The position numbers and the translations under genes are program-made. Of a DNA stretch of 64,000 nucleotides, positions 53,734 through 62,942 are shown one piece after another. The notes beneath the pieces were generated by a model. That model saw nothing but the letters and a program-made list of their open reading frames with translations, made no database searches and was not told the DNA's origin. Where the stretch lies: the NCBI RefSeq assembly GCF_019218745.1, contig NZ_JAHUXA010000010.1, forward strand, positions 1-64,000. Direction: 5' to 3'. This DNA is from Enterobacter sp. ENT03. Its GTDB lineage: Bacteria > Pseudomonadota > Gammaproteobacteria > Enterobacterales > Enterobacteriaceae. The stretch's first letter is position 1. Every line of letters starts with the position of its first letter.

Positions 53734-54501
53734 ATGCGACATCCTTTAGTGATGGGTAACTGGAAACTGAACGGCAACCGCCACATGGTAAATGAGCTGA
53801 TTGCTAACCTGCGTACCGAGCTGGCTGGCGTGACCGGTTGTGGCGTGGCCATTGCGCCGCCGGACCTGTACCTGGATCTGGCGAAACATGCCGCAGACGG
53901 TAGCCACCTCATCCTCGGCGCGCAGAACGTCGACGTTAACCTGTCTGGCGCCTTCACCGGTGAAACCTCCGCCGCAATGCTGAAAGACATCGGTGCAAAA
54001 TACATCATCATCGGCCACTCTGAGCGTCGTACTTACCACGCCGAATCCGATGAGTTCATCGCTAAAAAATTCGCTGTGTTGAAAGAACAGGGTCTGATCC
54101 CGGTATTGTGCATCGGTGAAACCGAAGCGGAAAACGAAGCGGGTAAAACGGAAGAAGTCTGTGCACGTCAGATCGACGCGGTGCTGAAAACCCAGGGTGC
54201 TGCTGCTTTTGAAGGCGCTGTGATTGCCTACGAACCGGTCTGGGCTATCGGTACTGGCAAATCCGCGACCCCTGCGCAGGCTCAGGCGGTACACAAATTC
54301 ATCCGCGACCACATCGCTAAAGTGGATGCGAACGTGGCTGAGCAGGTCATCATCCAGTACGGCGGTTCTGTTAACGATAAAAACGCCGCCGAGCTGTTCG
54401 CTCAGCCGGACATCGACGGCGCACTGGTTGGCGGCGCTTCTCTGAAAGCTGACGCGTTCGCCGTGATCGTGAAAGCCGCAGAAGCAGCTAAACAAGCGTA
54501 A
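53734..54501 (+). CDS. tpiA: Triosephosphate isomerase
   Basis: 255-residue TIM barrel of glycolysis. The catalytic histidine lies in IIGHSERR and the catalytic glutamate in [13 protein letters not shown], with phosphate-binding [13 protein letters not shown] 53734 ([14 protein letters not shown]) is the family start; an ATG two codons upstream is less likely. Confidence 0.98.
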   Translation: MRHPLVMGNWKLNGNRHMVNELIANLRTELAGVTGCGVAIAPPDLYLDLAKHAADGSHLILGAQNVDVNLSGAFTGETSAAMLKDIGAKYIIIGHSERRTYHAESDEFIAKKFAVLKEQGLIPVLCIGETEAENEAGKTEEVCARQIDAVLKTQGAAAFEGAVIAYEPVWAIGTGKSATPAQAQAVHKFIRDHIAKVDANVAEQVIIQYGGSVNDKNAAELFAQPDIDGALVGGASLKADAFAVIVKAAEAAKQA

Positions 54502-54509
54502 AAAAACTT

Positions 54510-54586
54510 TGCGGCGGGTGGCGCTTCGCTAACCCGCCCTGCGGTTCTGTAAGCCCGGTAAGCGCCAGCGCCACCGGGCTTTTTTA
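54510..54586 (+). terminator. tpiA terminator embedded in a REP-like element
   Basis: AAGCCCGGT…ACCGGGCTT (54551-54581) followed by TTTTTT. It is preceded by another inverted GGCGGGTGGCGC…ACCCGCC, the paired pattern of REP/BIME units. Its T run covers the stop codon of the convergent transporter gene (54584-54586). Confidence 0.85.
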
Positions 54587-55888
54587 CAGCCGTCCCAGAA
54601 TACTGAACCACGCATAATCCAGCGGTAACAACACCAGATACGTGGCGATCGCCAGCGCCAGGCACAGCAGCATCCCCGCCCGCGCCGGTACTTTCCCCAG
54701 CGCCATCGCCACCACAATAGGCGACGCCTGATACGGCAGCAGCGGCGTTGAATACCCCAGCACCTGGATCATGATCACCGACAGCAGCGGGAAGCCCGTC
54801 GCATCAGCGAAACTCTGCGCCAGCGTGGTGTACAGCGCCGGTACGCCGTTAGCGGTCATAATAAAGTTTAACGCCGTGGTGATGCCGGTCAGGGCAAGAA
54901 AACTGGTGAAAGGATTATCGGGGTCGAGGGGCATCACGTGCAGCAGCGCGCCGCCCACGGCGCTGCCGATGCCGGTCTGGGTCACCGTGATCGCAAGCCC
55001 CAGGATCCCCGCCACATAGATACAGGTGCGCATATTCACGCCGCTGGAAAACTCGTCGCCGGTGATGAAGCCGACGCGCGGCAACAGGGTGACACACGCC
55101 GCCGCCAGCCCGGTCCACGCCGGGCCGATACCGTGCCAGCTTTCGCTCACCCACATGATCAGCACCACAGCCAGCAGCCAGGCGAGACGTTTTTCCTCCC
55201 GGCTCATTGGTCCGGCGGGAGTGAGATCGCGCGGCGCATGGGGTTTACCAGGAAACAGCCAGCAAATCAGCCCGATCAGCACCAGGCCTTTCAGCAGGCC
55301 GAGTACCGGCGTGTGCAGCAGCAGATACGGCAGATAGTTAAGATGAATGCCGTAAGAGCCTTCCGCCGCCCCGCTCATCACCAGGTTCGGCACGTTGGCG
55401 GGCAGAATAGTCGCCGACAGCTGGAAGGTGCCGAAGCCCACCGCCAGCGCCAGTCCGTACCAGGCGCGCGTGCCGTCGTTGATCCCGGCCCGCGCCGCCA
55501 TCGCCGCAACAATCGGCATCAGCAGTGCGATACGCCCCATGTTCGACGGCATGACAAACGCCAGCGCGTAGCTCAGCAGTACCACGCTGCCGACCATCAA
55601 TGGCCAGGAGTCGGTGAGTCTGGCCGACAGCGCCCTCGCCGCACGATCCGCCAGCCCGGTTTTGCGGATCGCCACGCCGAGCACAAATCCGCTGAACACC
55701 AGCCAGAAGGCCGAAGAGGCGAAGCCGCCAAAAATGACCTCCGGCGGCGCGATTTTTGCCACCATCGCCGCTGCAAAAAACAGCAGCGCGGTAATAAACT
55801 CCGGCAGCAGTGACGTCGCCCAGAGCAAAATGGTCACGCCAACAATCAGCGACGGAAGAAAAAGCGGGTGGGTAAACCAGAGCGACAT
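54584..55888 (-). CDS. SLC13/DASS-type anion permease
   Basis: 434 residues with about 11-12 membrane segments. The sequence repeats the SLC13 fold features: FVMPSNMGRIALLMPIVAAMA in the first half and a matching ITTALNFIMTANGVPALYT in the second. That family imports dicarboxylates, citrate or sulfate. The substrate is unknown. It is absent from the E. coli tpiA-cdh junction and probably accessory. It lies in the same direction as cdh and 74 bases downstream of it. Confidence 0.8.
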   Translation of the reverse strand: MSLWFTHPLFLPSLIVGVTILLWATSLLPEFITALLFFAAAMVAKIAPPEVIFGGFASSAFWLVFSGFVLGVAIRKTGLADRAARALSARLTDSWPLMVGSVVLLSYALAFVMPSNMGRIALLMPIVAAMAARAGINDGTRAWYGLALAVGFGTFQLSATILPANVPNLVMSGAAEGSYGIHLNYLPYLLLHTPVLGLLKGLVLIGLICWLFPGKPHAPRDLTPAGPMSREEKRLAWLLAVVLIMWVSESWHGIGPAWTGLAAACVTLLPRVGFITGDEFSSGVNMRTCIYVAGILGLAITVTQTGIGSAVGGALLHVMPLDPDNPFTSFLALTGITTALNFIMTANGVPALYTTLAQSFADATGFPLLSVIMIQVLGYSTPLLPYQASPIVVAMALGKVPARAGMLLCLALAIATYLVLLPLDYAWFSILGRL

Positions 55889-55962
55889 GCCTGTCTCCTG
55901 ACGATTTTTTCAGCAAGTCTACGGCGACAACCCTGCCCCGTAAACGCTAAATATTTGCGGGT

Positions 55963-56700
55963 TTATTTTAAGATGGCGCACGCATGGTCCTGAATTTCCT
56001 CGGCGGAGGCGCGGTTAAGCAACAGCAGGTTGCGCCCGGTCGCCAGCAGAACAAAGGAGCCGTCCGCCTGTTTCACCATCGCCAGCCCGTAGCGGCCCAT
56101 GTGCTCACGCGCATCGGGCACCTCTTCCGCCAGCATTAAAAACGGGCTGCGCTTCACCAGTTCATTTTCCGTGACGCGACGGGCCAGATAATCATGTCCA
56201 CGCAATCCACCAGGGAACGGCAACCAGCGGCTGCTGATGGCGGCGCTGTGTTCATTCAGCAACGTGCGAATATCGGGCCGCAAACAAGAGATATGAATAT
56301 GAAAATGATCCTGAGTGCGTCCACTACGGGCGTTGATCGCCAGCGACACCGCCTCATCGGGAACCGGCGCGCCCCGGCGTTCGCTCATAAACCGCCGCGC
56401 GCTCCACGCCTGCCAGAAAAAGTTCGGTGTTTGCGGCTCCAGCAACAGCGGGCTTTCGGTGCCATTGATCTTGTACGTGGGCATCAACAGGTACTGCAAC
56501 GGGCCGTTACGATCTTTGAATACCACATAGCCGCTGCTGAGATTCACCTCAGCGCAGGGTTGCTGATGGGGGATGCACTGTTCAGTGACGATCTGCCGCA
56601 GTGCATTGGGATTACCGGCCTGTCGCCACAGCCAGAGGCCTGTAACGGCAGCCAGAATAAGAATAAACAACAGAAGGAGAAGATAGCGAAGTCGTTTCAT
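55963..56700 (-). CDS. cdh: CDP-diacylglycerol pyrophosphatase
   Basis: 245 residues (E. coli 251). One N-terminal membrane anchor ([20 protein letters not shown]) and the HIT-like active site [13 protein letters not shown]. Cleaves CDP-diacylglycerol to CMP and phosphatidate. ATG 56700 is chosen by alignment. A 12-bp hairpin lies in its leader. Confidence 0.94.
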   Translation of the reverse strand: MKRLRYLLLLLFILILAAVTGLWLWRQAGNPNALRQIVTEQCIPHQQPCAEVNLSSGYVVFKDRNGPLQYLLMPTYKINGTESPLLLEPQTPNFFWQAWSARRFMSERRGAPVPDEAVSLAINARSGRTQDHFHIHISCLRPDIRTLLNEHSAAISSRWLPFPGGLRGHDYLARRVTENELVKRSPFLMLAEEVPDAREHMGRYGLAMVKQADGSFVLLATGRNLLLLNRASAEEIQDHACAILK

Positions 56701-56721
56701 CGGATCCCATAACCCTTTTTC

Positions 56722-56750
56722 TGTATCGGGTGCGTACTGCACCCGATACA
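56722..56750. repeat. Perfect 12-bp hairpin before cdh
   Basis: TGTATCGGGTGC / GCACCCGATACA with loop GTACT, between the end of the PTS island operon and cdh. On the transcribed minus strand it is followed by GAAAAAGGG rather than T, so it is not a classical terminator. Confidence 0.7.
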
Positions 56751-56752
56751 TG

Positions 56753-57595
56753 TTAACGATGAAGGGATGCTGCCATTCTTACCCAGGTATGTCGACGCCC
56801 ACGAACTGCCATGGAGAGGGTATATACCGCCTGAGGATCGGCCATGCCCGCCACGCCCGCATCGCCAAAGTTAACCATATCCGCGCCACAGCGTTTACTG
56901 GCAAGGCCGATAAGACGCACCGTTTCAGCGTCGGCCCCCTCCTGGCTACTGCTGATCGTGGCGATCGCCAGCGCTCCGGCCTCACGCACGGCTGCGATAG
57001 CCTGTTCAACCCGTCCTTCAGACGCACCACGGCAGCTGGCAGGCGCAGGGATCATCACGCCATCAGCACCGGTTGCAGCGTACTGCGCATATTCCTGCGA
57101 CGGCGCTAACCCTGAGGCGTAAAATTTCGCGACGAGGATCATTTTGTCGGTTCGCGCACGCAGCTGCGTGATCGCCTCGCACACCCGCGACGCAGTAACG
57201 CCGGGCTTATCATAAGCCGTCAGACAGAAGAAATCGGCATCAGCAACATGAGCAAAATTTCCCGCATTCCAGGCGCATGGATTTCCTGCGGCATCATCCG
57301 CCAGCACTTCCAGGCTGACTCCCGTCAGGCGTCCAGTGAGCTGTTTCAGATGGCGGAAATTATCACACCCCTGAATGACCTGGGTATGACAGTCCATTCC
57401 TTTTATCAGTAACAGATCGGCACCAAACGCGCTTAGCAGTTCGCCATTCGTCACCTCGCTGTAGAGCGGCGTCGCGCCTGCCGCCACTTCCACCATAATT
57501 ACCCGCCCCTCAGACGCTTTGATTGCGGCTTTTAGCGCGGCCCCGCTGACGGGCTGACAAAAATCACTGGTGCGACAATTTAATAAACGCTGCAT
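56753..57595 (-). CDS. TIM-barrel-like protein of unknown function (DUF7916-type)
   Basis: 280 residues. Motifs include [50 protein letters not shown] and [13 protein letters not shown]. The regular alternation of strands ending in acidic or glycine turns suggests a beta/alpha barrel, and I recall similar proteins annotated DUF7916 or, wrongly, as haloacid dehalogenases next to PTS genes. It may act on the imported sugar phosphate, such as an aldolase or epimerase, but no catalytic residue can be named. The second ATG (57595) is preferred for ribosome-site spacing. Last gene of the island operon. Confidence 0.65.
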   Translation of the reverse strand: MQRLLNCRTSDFCQPVSGAALKAAIKASEGRVIMVEVAAGATPLYSEVTNGELLSAFGADLLLIKGMDCHTQVIQGCDNFRHLKQLTGRLTGVSLEVLADDAAGNPCAWNAGNFAHVADADFFCLTAYDKPGVTASRVCEAITQLRARTDKMILVAKFYASGLAPSQEYAQYAATGADGVMIPAPASCRGASEGRVEQAIAAVREAGALAIATISSSQEGADAETVRLIGLASKRCGADMVNFGDAGVAGMADPQAVYTLSMAVRGRRHTWVRMAASLHR

Positions 57596-57605
57596 ATGCA
57601 TATCC

Positions 57606-58640
57606 TTATGACAGGCTAATAAGTGACGGCGACGGCTGATGAAAGGCGCGCTCCAGTATTTCCAGGTTGGTGAACGCGTCCTGCTCACTGACATAATTCG
57701 CCGTCCCCTCAGTCAGCGTGGCGTAAATCGCATCGTACACCCGGCCATAATCACCCTTCACAGCGGGAAGCTGTTCGGTATGGCTGTGGCCTTCGTCGTC
57801 GATATAGTCCAGTAACGCGCACTGCTGATCCGCGGCAAAATCAGGATGGTCAGGCATGATGCCGTTTTTCAGGCAGGTCTCCTGCTGATCGATCTGATAG
57901 CACACCACGCTTCCTTTGGTGCCATGCACAATAAACCGCGGATACGGTACTTTTACGAGGTGGCTGGTTTTAATGATGGCTTTCAGATCGCCATAAAATA
58001 GCTGTGCTTCGAAGGTATCGTCCGGGTTGCCCGGCTGTCGTAAATGGCGCAGATGATAAGCCACCTGCTGCGGGCGGCCAAAAAGCGAGAGGATCTGATC
58101 CAACGTATGGACGCCAAGGCCATAAAATGCGCCTTCAAACACCGATCCAGGCTGTGGCGCAGCGTCCGGGCGGAAATAATCAAAGTGGCTTTCAACTTCA
58201 ATAATTTTCCCCAGTTTGCCGCTTTCAATAGCCTGTTTTATGGTCAAAAAACAGCTGTCAAAACGGCGGTTTTGATAGGGCGTCACCAGCAGGTTTTTCT
58301 CCCGCGCCAACGCGAATAAGATTTTTGCTTCTTCCAGCGTGGGCGTAAATGGCTTTTCTACCAGAACGTTTTTGCCGTGCTCCAGGCAGAGCTTCGCATA
58401 ATAAAAGTGGCTGTCTGGCGGTGTGCAGACGGTGACTAACGTGACCTGCGGATCGTTTAAAATCGTCTCTACACAATCGGTAAATTCAATGCCCTGATAT
58501 TGCGTGAGCTTTTCTTTTTGCGGATCACGAACGTTGTCAAAAATATAGCTGACCTTAAATTTATCTTTTCGTGCCAGCACATAGGGTAAATGATAACGGG
58601 TGGCACTTTTGCCAAAACCAATAAATGCATTATTTATCAC
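57606..58640 (-). CDS. Gfo/Idh/MocA-family oxidoreductase
   Basis: 344 residues, NAD(P)-dependent. Rossmann start NNAFIGFGKSATRYHLPY, the catalytic EKP motif (NVLVEKPFTP), and the DxxxH-like active-site helix GLGVHTLDQIL are all present. Similar to E. coli YdgJ and other sugar dehydrogenases. Its place in the PTS operon suggests oxidation of the imported sugar or sugar phosphate, possibly as part of a redox-based glycoside cleavage (inference). It starts 12 bases after the EIIBC gene. Confidence 0.88.
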   Translation of the reverse strand: MINNAFIGFGKSATRYHLPYVLARKDKFKVSYIFDNVRDPQKEKLTQYQGIEFTDCVETILNDPQVTLVTVCTPPDSHFYYAKLCLEHGKNVLVEKPFTPTLEEAKILFALAREKNLLVTPYQNRRFDSCFLTIKQAIESGKLGKIIEVESHFDYFRPDAAPQPGSVFEGAFYGLGVHTLDQILSLFGRPQQVAYHLRHLRQPGNPDDTFEAQLFYGDLKAIIKTSHLVKVPYPRFIVHGTKGSVVCYQIDQQETCLKNGIMPDHPDFAADQQCALLDYIDDEGHSHTEQLPAVKGDYGRVYDAIYATLTEGTANYVSEQDAFTNLEILERAFHQPSPSLISLS

Positions 58641-58652
58641 AATAATTCTCCA

Positions 58653-60335
58653 TTACATTTTAAAATATTGCAGCGTATCCAGCACCGCAGATTTGCCATC
58701 CAGCTTGCTGAAATAACCTTTATCCAGTAATCCAACGGCACAATGCTGATTAATCTGCTGGCAAATACTCTCCTGCATATAAGCCAGTTGCGGGCCTAAC
58801 AGGATCAGATCGGCTTTCTGATATTCGTCCTGTAAACGCCCCATGTTGATGGCAAAAATAGTGAACGGATAATTTTCTGCCTGCGCATACTGGCTCATTT
58901 TTTTCGCCATAATGGAGGTGGACATTCCCTCATTGCACATCAGGATAATCGTTTTAGGCTGTGAAAATACCGGAGCCGATAAATCCGCCTCCACGACAGG
59001 ATTTATCATTTCATCCACCTGTTTTTTTGTTTGTGCCGCCATAAGCGTTTTTTCATAGGCGACGAGGAATGGCAAATAGATCATTACCCCCAGAACAAGT
59101 AAACCAATTTGCAAAATAACATTACGCAGATCGCCGCCAGAACCCAGCCATCCAGAAATCAGGGGTGGAACCGACCAGGGAACAAAAGCCACAATCTTTG
59201 AAACCATCCCCCATTGCGTGGCGAAATAAGCAATGACAAAACTGATCTGCGGGTAAATGACAAAGGGGATCATCATTAACGGGTTATACAGCACCGGAAA
59301 ACCGAAAATGACCGGTTCATTGATATTGAAAATACCCGGCGCAAGTACGGTTCTGGCGAACTTCTTATGACTGGACATTTTGCTGCGCAGTAACAGCGCA
59401 ATCAGTAACGCCAGCGTGGTGCCGGTGCCGCCCATATGTCCGTACAGATCGCGAAACGGCAGCACAATAATATGCGGGGGAATATCGCCTTTCGCGAAGG
59501 CTGCCATATTCTCCTGCATCGCCACCAACAGCGGCGGTTCCAGTATCGGATTAATAATGCCGGAAGGATGAATGCCGAGAGAAAACAGCAGATTAGTCAG
59601 GGTGGTCAGCACCAGAAAGCCGGGCAGATTAGTGGTTAAATGTACCAGCGGTGCCTGAATCGCGTCCTGAATAATCTCGTTGATCTCTTTATGAAAAATA
59701 CCCTGTACAGCCACAGCAAGAACCGCAAAGGCGAGTACCGTCAGGATGATGGAAAACATTGACTGAAAGGATTGCGCCACCATCGGTGGAACATCATCGC
59801 CTAATCTGATCTGCAAGCGCTTATTATGCGAGATCCATAAAAACAGGTTGGTGGATAATACAGCGGTCAGAATCGCGACAAATACCCCGCCAGCATTGGT
59901 GGCAGCAAACGAGATAACGCCGTTAATGGCGACCGGCGTTTCACCGTTTACGGGCAGGAGTGATAATTGCAACGGCATAAGCACCAGGAATGCCGCCAGC
60001 GATACCATCGCGGGAATGATCGGCGTCATAAACTTACGTTTGGTCGCAATATTCCAGGAAATAAGCACTACCAGCATCAATGATAAAATATTCATCGTAC
60101 CATTGAGGATGCGATCACCAATATGCCGTATAGAGATCAGGGTATCGCCAGATAACCAGGAGGCTAACATTCCCTTCGGATCTAAAAAAACATAGTTCAC
60201 CATAATGAACAGCCCGGCGAGCACCAGAAAAGGCACGGTGATAATAAAGCTATCCCGTAAACTTCGCAGGTGAATTTCGGATGCCAGTTTCTGCGACACG
60301 CGGGTAATGCGCGCCAGGAGATGTTCTCCACGCAT
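58653..60335 (-). CDS. PTS EIIC-EIIB fusion, lactose/cellobiose family
   Basis: 560 residues. The EIIC part (about 1-450) has LRSLRDSFIITVPFLVLAGLFI, the GxxPxGI-type loop FSLGIHPSGIINPILEPPLLVAM and NINEPVIFGFPVLYNP. A linker leads to a C-terminal EIIB with the phosphocysteine in ILMCNEGMSTSIMAKKM (Cys467). EIIC-EIIB order in one chain is less common in this family than separate proteins. It is a paralog of the upstream EIIC. No EIIA gene is present in the island. Confidence 0.9.
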   Translation of the reverse strand: MRGEHLLARITRVSQKLASEIHLRSLRDSFIITVPFLVLAGLFIMVNYVFLDPKGMLASWLSGDTLISIRHIGDRILNGTMNILSLMLVVLISWNIATKRKFMTPIIPAMVSLAAFLVLMPLQLSLLPVNGETPVAINGVISFAATNAGGVFVAILTAVLSTNLFLWISHNKRLQIRLGDDVPPMVAQSFQSMFSIILTVLAFAVLAVAVQGIFHKEINEIIQDAIQAPLVHLTTNLPGFLVLTTLTNLLFSLGIHPSGIINPILEPPLLVAMQENMAAFAKGDIPPHIIVLPFRDLYGHMGGTGTTLALLIALLLRSKMSSHKKFARTVLAPGIFNINEPVIFGFPVLYNPLMMIPFVIYPQISFVIAYFATQWGMVSKIVAFVPWSVPPLISGWLGSGGDLRNVILQIGLLVLGVMIYLPFLVAYEKTLMAAQTKKQVDEMINPVVEADLSAPVFSQPKTIILMCNEGMSTSIMAKKMSQYAQAENYPFTIFAINMGRLQDEYQKADLILLGPQLAYMQESICQQINQHCAVGLLDKGYFSKLDGKSAVLDTLQYFKM

Positions 60336-60354
60336 AATATTTTCCTTATTTGAA

Positions 60355-60657
60355 CTATGAAATAAGGGACAGCGCATGCTCAATAACCGCCAGCGCATTT
60401 ACTCTGCCAAAATCTACAGGGCGGATCGCCGCCACCGGCACAGTCCCTTGCGTTCGCGTGCGGATGGAATCCAGTAAATAACCAATTTGCGGTCCCACCA
60501 TAATAACATCGGCTTCATGGTAACGGCCTTCCAGCGCGGATTCGGGTATTGCCCATGCGTGAATAGCCAGGCCCTGTTTTTTAGCCAGCTCATTCATTTT
60601 ATTACACAGAAAACCCGTAGACATACCTTCATTACAAACCAGCAGTATTTCTTTCAT
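60355..60657 (-). CDS. PTS EIIB, lactose/cellobiose family
   Basis: 100-residue phosphocarrier with the active cysteine in EILLVCNEGMSTGFLCNKM (Cys8) and the VIMVGPQIGYLLD segment, similar to the EIIB end of the following fusion protein. The start at 60657 (MKEILL) is better spaced from the AAGGA site than an ATG three codons upstream. Between the two EIIC genes. Confidence 0.9.
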   Translation of the reverse strand: MKEILLVCNEGMSTGFLCNKMNELAKKQGLAIHAWAIPESALEGRYHEADVIMVGPQIGYLLDSIRTRTQGTVPVAAIRPVDFGRVNALAVIEHALSLIS

Positions 60658-60680
60658 CAGTAGCATCCTTACTCAGGTTT

Positions 60681-61994
60681 TTATATTTTACTTTCCTGCA
60701 TCGCAAGTAATCGCTCATAAAACATCAGGAACGGGAGATACAGTAAAACGCCTAAGACGATTAATATAAGTTGTAAAATCACATTGCGATAATCACCGCC
60801 GCTGGCAAGGTAGCCAGAAATCAGCGGCGGCACGGACCAGGGAATATAAACCACAATTTTACTCACCCATCCCAGCACGGTGGCGTAGTAAGCAATGATA
60901 TAGAGAATCGCCGGTACAAAAGTAAAAGGCAGCATCAATAACGGACTGAAGATAATCGGGAAGCCAAAGATCACTGGCTCGTTAATATTAAACAGCGTTG
61001 TCGGGATCACGGTCCGCGAAAAAGAGCGATGTTCACTGCGGCGGCTTTTGATAAACACGGCGATGAGAAGGCAAAGCGTCATTCCCGTGCCGCCCATACG
61101 ACCATATAAATCGCTGAAGGGTCGTACAATGATATTCGGGATGTCCCGGCCCGCCGCCCACGCATCCATATTTTGCTGCATGGCGACCAGTAAAGGGGGA
61201 TCCAGCACAGCGCCAGTAATACCGCCGGGGTTTATCCCCAGCGAGAACAAAAAGTTGTTAATAATATCCAGTACCAGAAAGCCCGGTAGACTGGTGGTTA
61301 AGCCAAGCAGGGGCTTCTGGATCAAGGTGTTGATTAAATCCTGCAGTTCCAGGCCAAACATCTGCACCATTGCCCATGACGCGAAGGCAAAAACCAGTAC
61401 CGTGATCATAACGGCAAACAGGGTGTTAAACGACTGAATAACGGCGGGAGGTACGTTACCCTCAATGCGTATTTGCAGACGTCGGTTCTTACTGATCCCG
61501 ATAAAAAGCTCGGTGGCCAGTGCACCGCCAATCAGCGCCACAAATGTACCGCTCGTTCCCAGTAAAGCATAAGGTGCCGCGCCTTTAATACTCATCAGTT
61601 CGCCGCCGTCCAGCACAGGAAATGTATTAATAACGGGCAGTAAAACAAATACGCAACTCACGGTAACTAATGAAGCCATCAGGGGATTAATAAACTGGCG
61701 ATTACGCGCCAGATTAAAGCTAAAAAGAATACCAATCAGTAATCCCAGGATATTCATGGTCCCATTAACGACTTTCTCGCCAATGCCCTGCCAGTTACGC
61801 AGCACGGCATCCTCTGTAAACCCTGACAGGATGCCGCCCGGATTAATAATGACGTTATTAATAAGTATCATCATGCCGGATAACACAAGGAAAGGTATTA
61901 ATGTAATAAATGAATCGCGCATGGAACGCAGATGAACTTGCGAGCCCATCCACTGCGCCAGGAACATCATTTTCTTAAGGGCAACCTCTTTCAT
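60681..61994 (-). CDS. PTS EIIC, lactose/cellobiose family
   Basis: 437-residue sugar permease, first gene of the island operon. Shares LRSMRDSFITLIPFLVLSGMM, FSLGINPGGITGAVLDPPLLVAM and NINEPVIFGFPIIFSP with the EIIC-EIIB fusion downstream, so the two are tandem paralogs. About ten membrane segments. The start at 61994 (MKEVALKKMMFLAQWM) aligns with family N-termini; the upstream extension is rejected. Confidence 0.9.
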   Translation of the reverse strand: MKEVALKKMMFLAQWMGSQVHLRSMRDSFITLIPFLVLSGMMILINNVIINPGGILSGFTEDAVLRNWQGIGEKVVNGTMNILGLLIGILFSFNLARNRQFINPLMASLVTVSCVFVLLPVINTFPVLDGGELMSIKGAAPYALLGTSGTFVALIGGALATELFIGISKNRRLQIRIEGNVPPAVIQSFNTLFAVMITVLVFAFASWAMVQMFGLELQDLINTLIQKPLLGLTTSLPGFLVLDIINNFLFSLGINPGGITGAVLDPPLLVAMQQNMDAWAAGRDIPNIIVRPFSDLYGRMGGTGMTLCLLIAVFIKSRRSEHRSFSRTVIPTTLFNINEPVIFGFPIIFSPLLMLPFTFVPAILYIIAYYATVLGWVSKIVVYIPWSVPPLISGYLASGGDYRNVILQLILIVLGVLLYLPFLMFYERLLAMQESKI

Positions 61995-62040
61995 ATTATT
62001 TTCCCTGCCAGATATGAAATAGCTCGTCGTTAATATATTC

Positions 62041-62051
62041 ATACAATGTAT
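62041..62051. promoter_or_regulatory. Small palindrome near the island operon promoter
   Basis: ATACA-A-TGTAT, 47 bases before the first EIIC gene, in an AT-rich stretch that also offers TATATACA-type -10 sequences on the minus strand. Possible operator of the adjacent GntR regulator. Confidence 0.35.
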
Positions 62052-62120
62052 ATATAAAAAGTACGAGCGAAAACGTATTGCCCATGCAGAATCAAACTCC
62101 GCCAAAATAAAGTCAAGATC

Positions 62121-62153
62121 TTTAATTTAAAAGTAGTCTACTTTTAAATTAAA
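62121..62153. promoter_or_regulatory. Perfect 33-base palindrome, candidate operator of the GntR regulator
   Basis: Arms TTTAATTTAAAAGTAG and CTACTTTTAAATTAAA around a single T. It lies midway between the divergent regulator and operon (67 bases before the TTG start, 127 before the EIIC start). Size and position fit an operator, perhaps for cooperative dimers; an AT-rich cruciform or terminator is the alternative. Confidence 0.65.
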
Positions 62154-62219
62154 TGAGATCTGGATATTGATTTCGCCAGCGGGATATAATGCCCGCCACC
62201 GCGGGAAAGGAGATTGGTT

Positions 62220-62942
62220 TTGCGTAGATACATTCAAATAGCAAATATAATTAAAGAAAGAATAATGTCTCGTGAATATATTGTGGGGGAGAAAATCCCC
62301 TATGGACACCAGCTTTGCGAAGAGTTCTCATGCAGTAAAATCACACTGAATAACGCGCTCGATATTCTGGTCAGCGAGGGGTTTATCACCCGCCAGCGGG
62401 GGCTGGGCACCATCGTAAAAACCGCGTCCCCGCAACATCTGCCGGTTCCGGGTAAACTTAGCCCGCCGATTCAGGGGGTGAGCCGCTTACATGAATCGCA
62501 GGGAATTGAAGTTCGCAGTCATCTTCTGGAATTTGAAATCGCACTGCCGCCCACAACGGTAGCAACACAGCTCGCCATGACGGTCGATCAATATGCGTGG
62601 CATTTCAAACGGGTGCGGTATGTTGATAATAATCCGCTTTCAATAGAAGAAACCTGGATACCAGTGAGGATCTTACCCGACTTCACCCGGCAGGATGCGC
62701 TGGGCTCGGTGTATCAGTTTGTGGAAAAATCACTGCGCAAGGTGCCGTGCAGTTCTCATACACAGTTCTATTCCCTGCCTAGTGATGATGAAGCGCAGGC
62801 GTGGCTGGCCCTTGAAGCAAACGAACCTATCAGCGTCACGCTCTCCGTGACTTATCTGAATGACGGTCAGCCGTTCGAGTATTGCACCAGCCACTACCAT
62901 TATCAGCGTTTTAACTACAACGCCATTGTGCAGCGCAGTTAG
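62220..62942 (+). CDS. GntR-family regulator with UTRA domain
   Basis: 240 residues. Winged helix at about 1-70 ([42 protein letters not shown]) and a C-terminal UTRA effector domain ([20 protein letters not shown] … [16 protein letters not shown]), as in HutC/TreR-type sugar-phosphate sensors. The start is TTG 62220: AGGAG lies seven bases before it but only one base before the alternative TTG at 62214. Divergent from the PTS operon, so the likely local repressor. Its stop overlaps the sbp stop by four bases. Confidence 0.88.
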   Translation: MRRYIQIANIIKERIMSREYIVGEKIPYGHQLCEEFSCSKITLNNALDILVSEGFITRQRGLGTIVKTASPQHLPVPGKLSPPIQGVSRLHESQGIEVRSHLLEFEIALPPTTVATQLAMTVDQYAWHFKRVRYVDNNPLSIEETWIPVRILPDFTRQDALGSVYQFVEKSLRKVPCSSHTQFYSLPSDDEAQAWLALEANEPISVTLSVTYLNDGQPFEYCTSHYHYQRFNYNAIVQRS

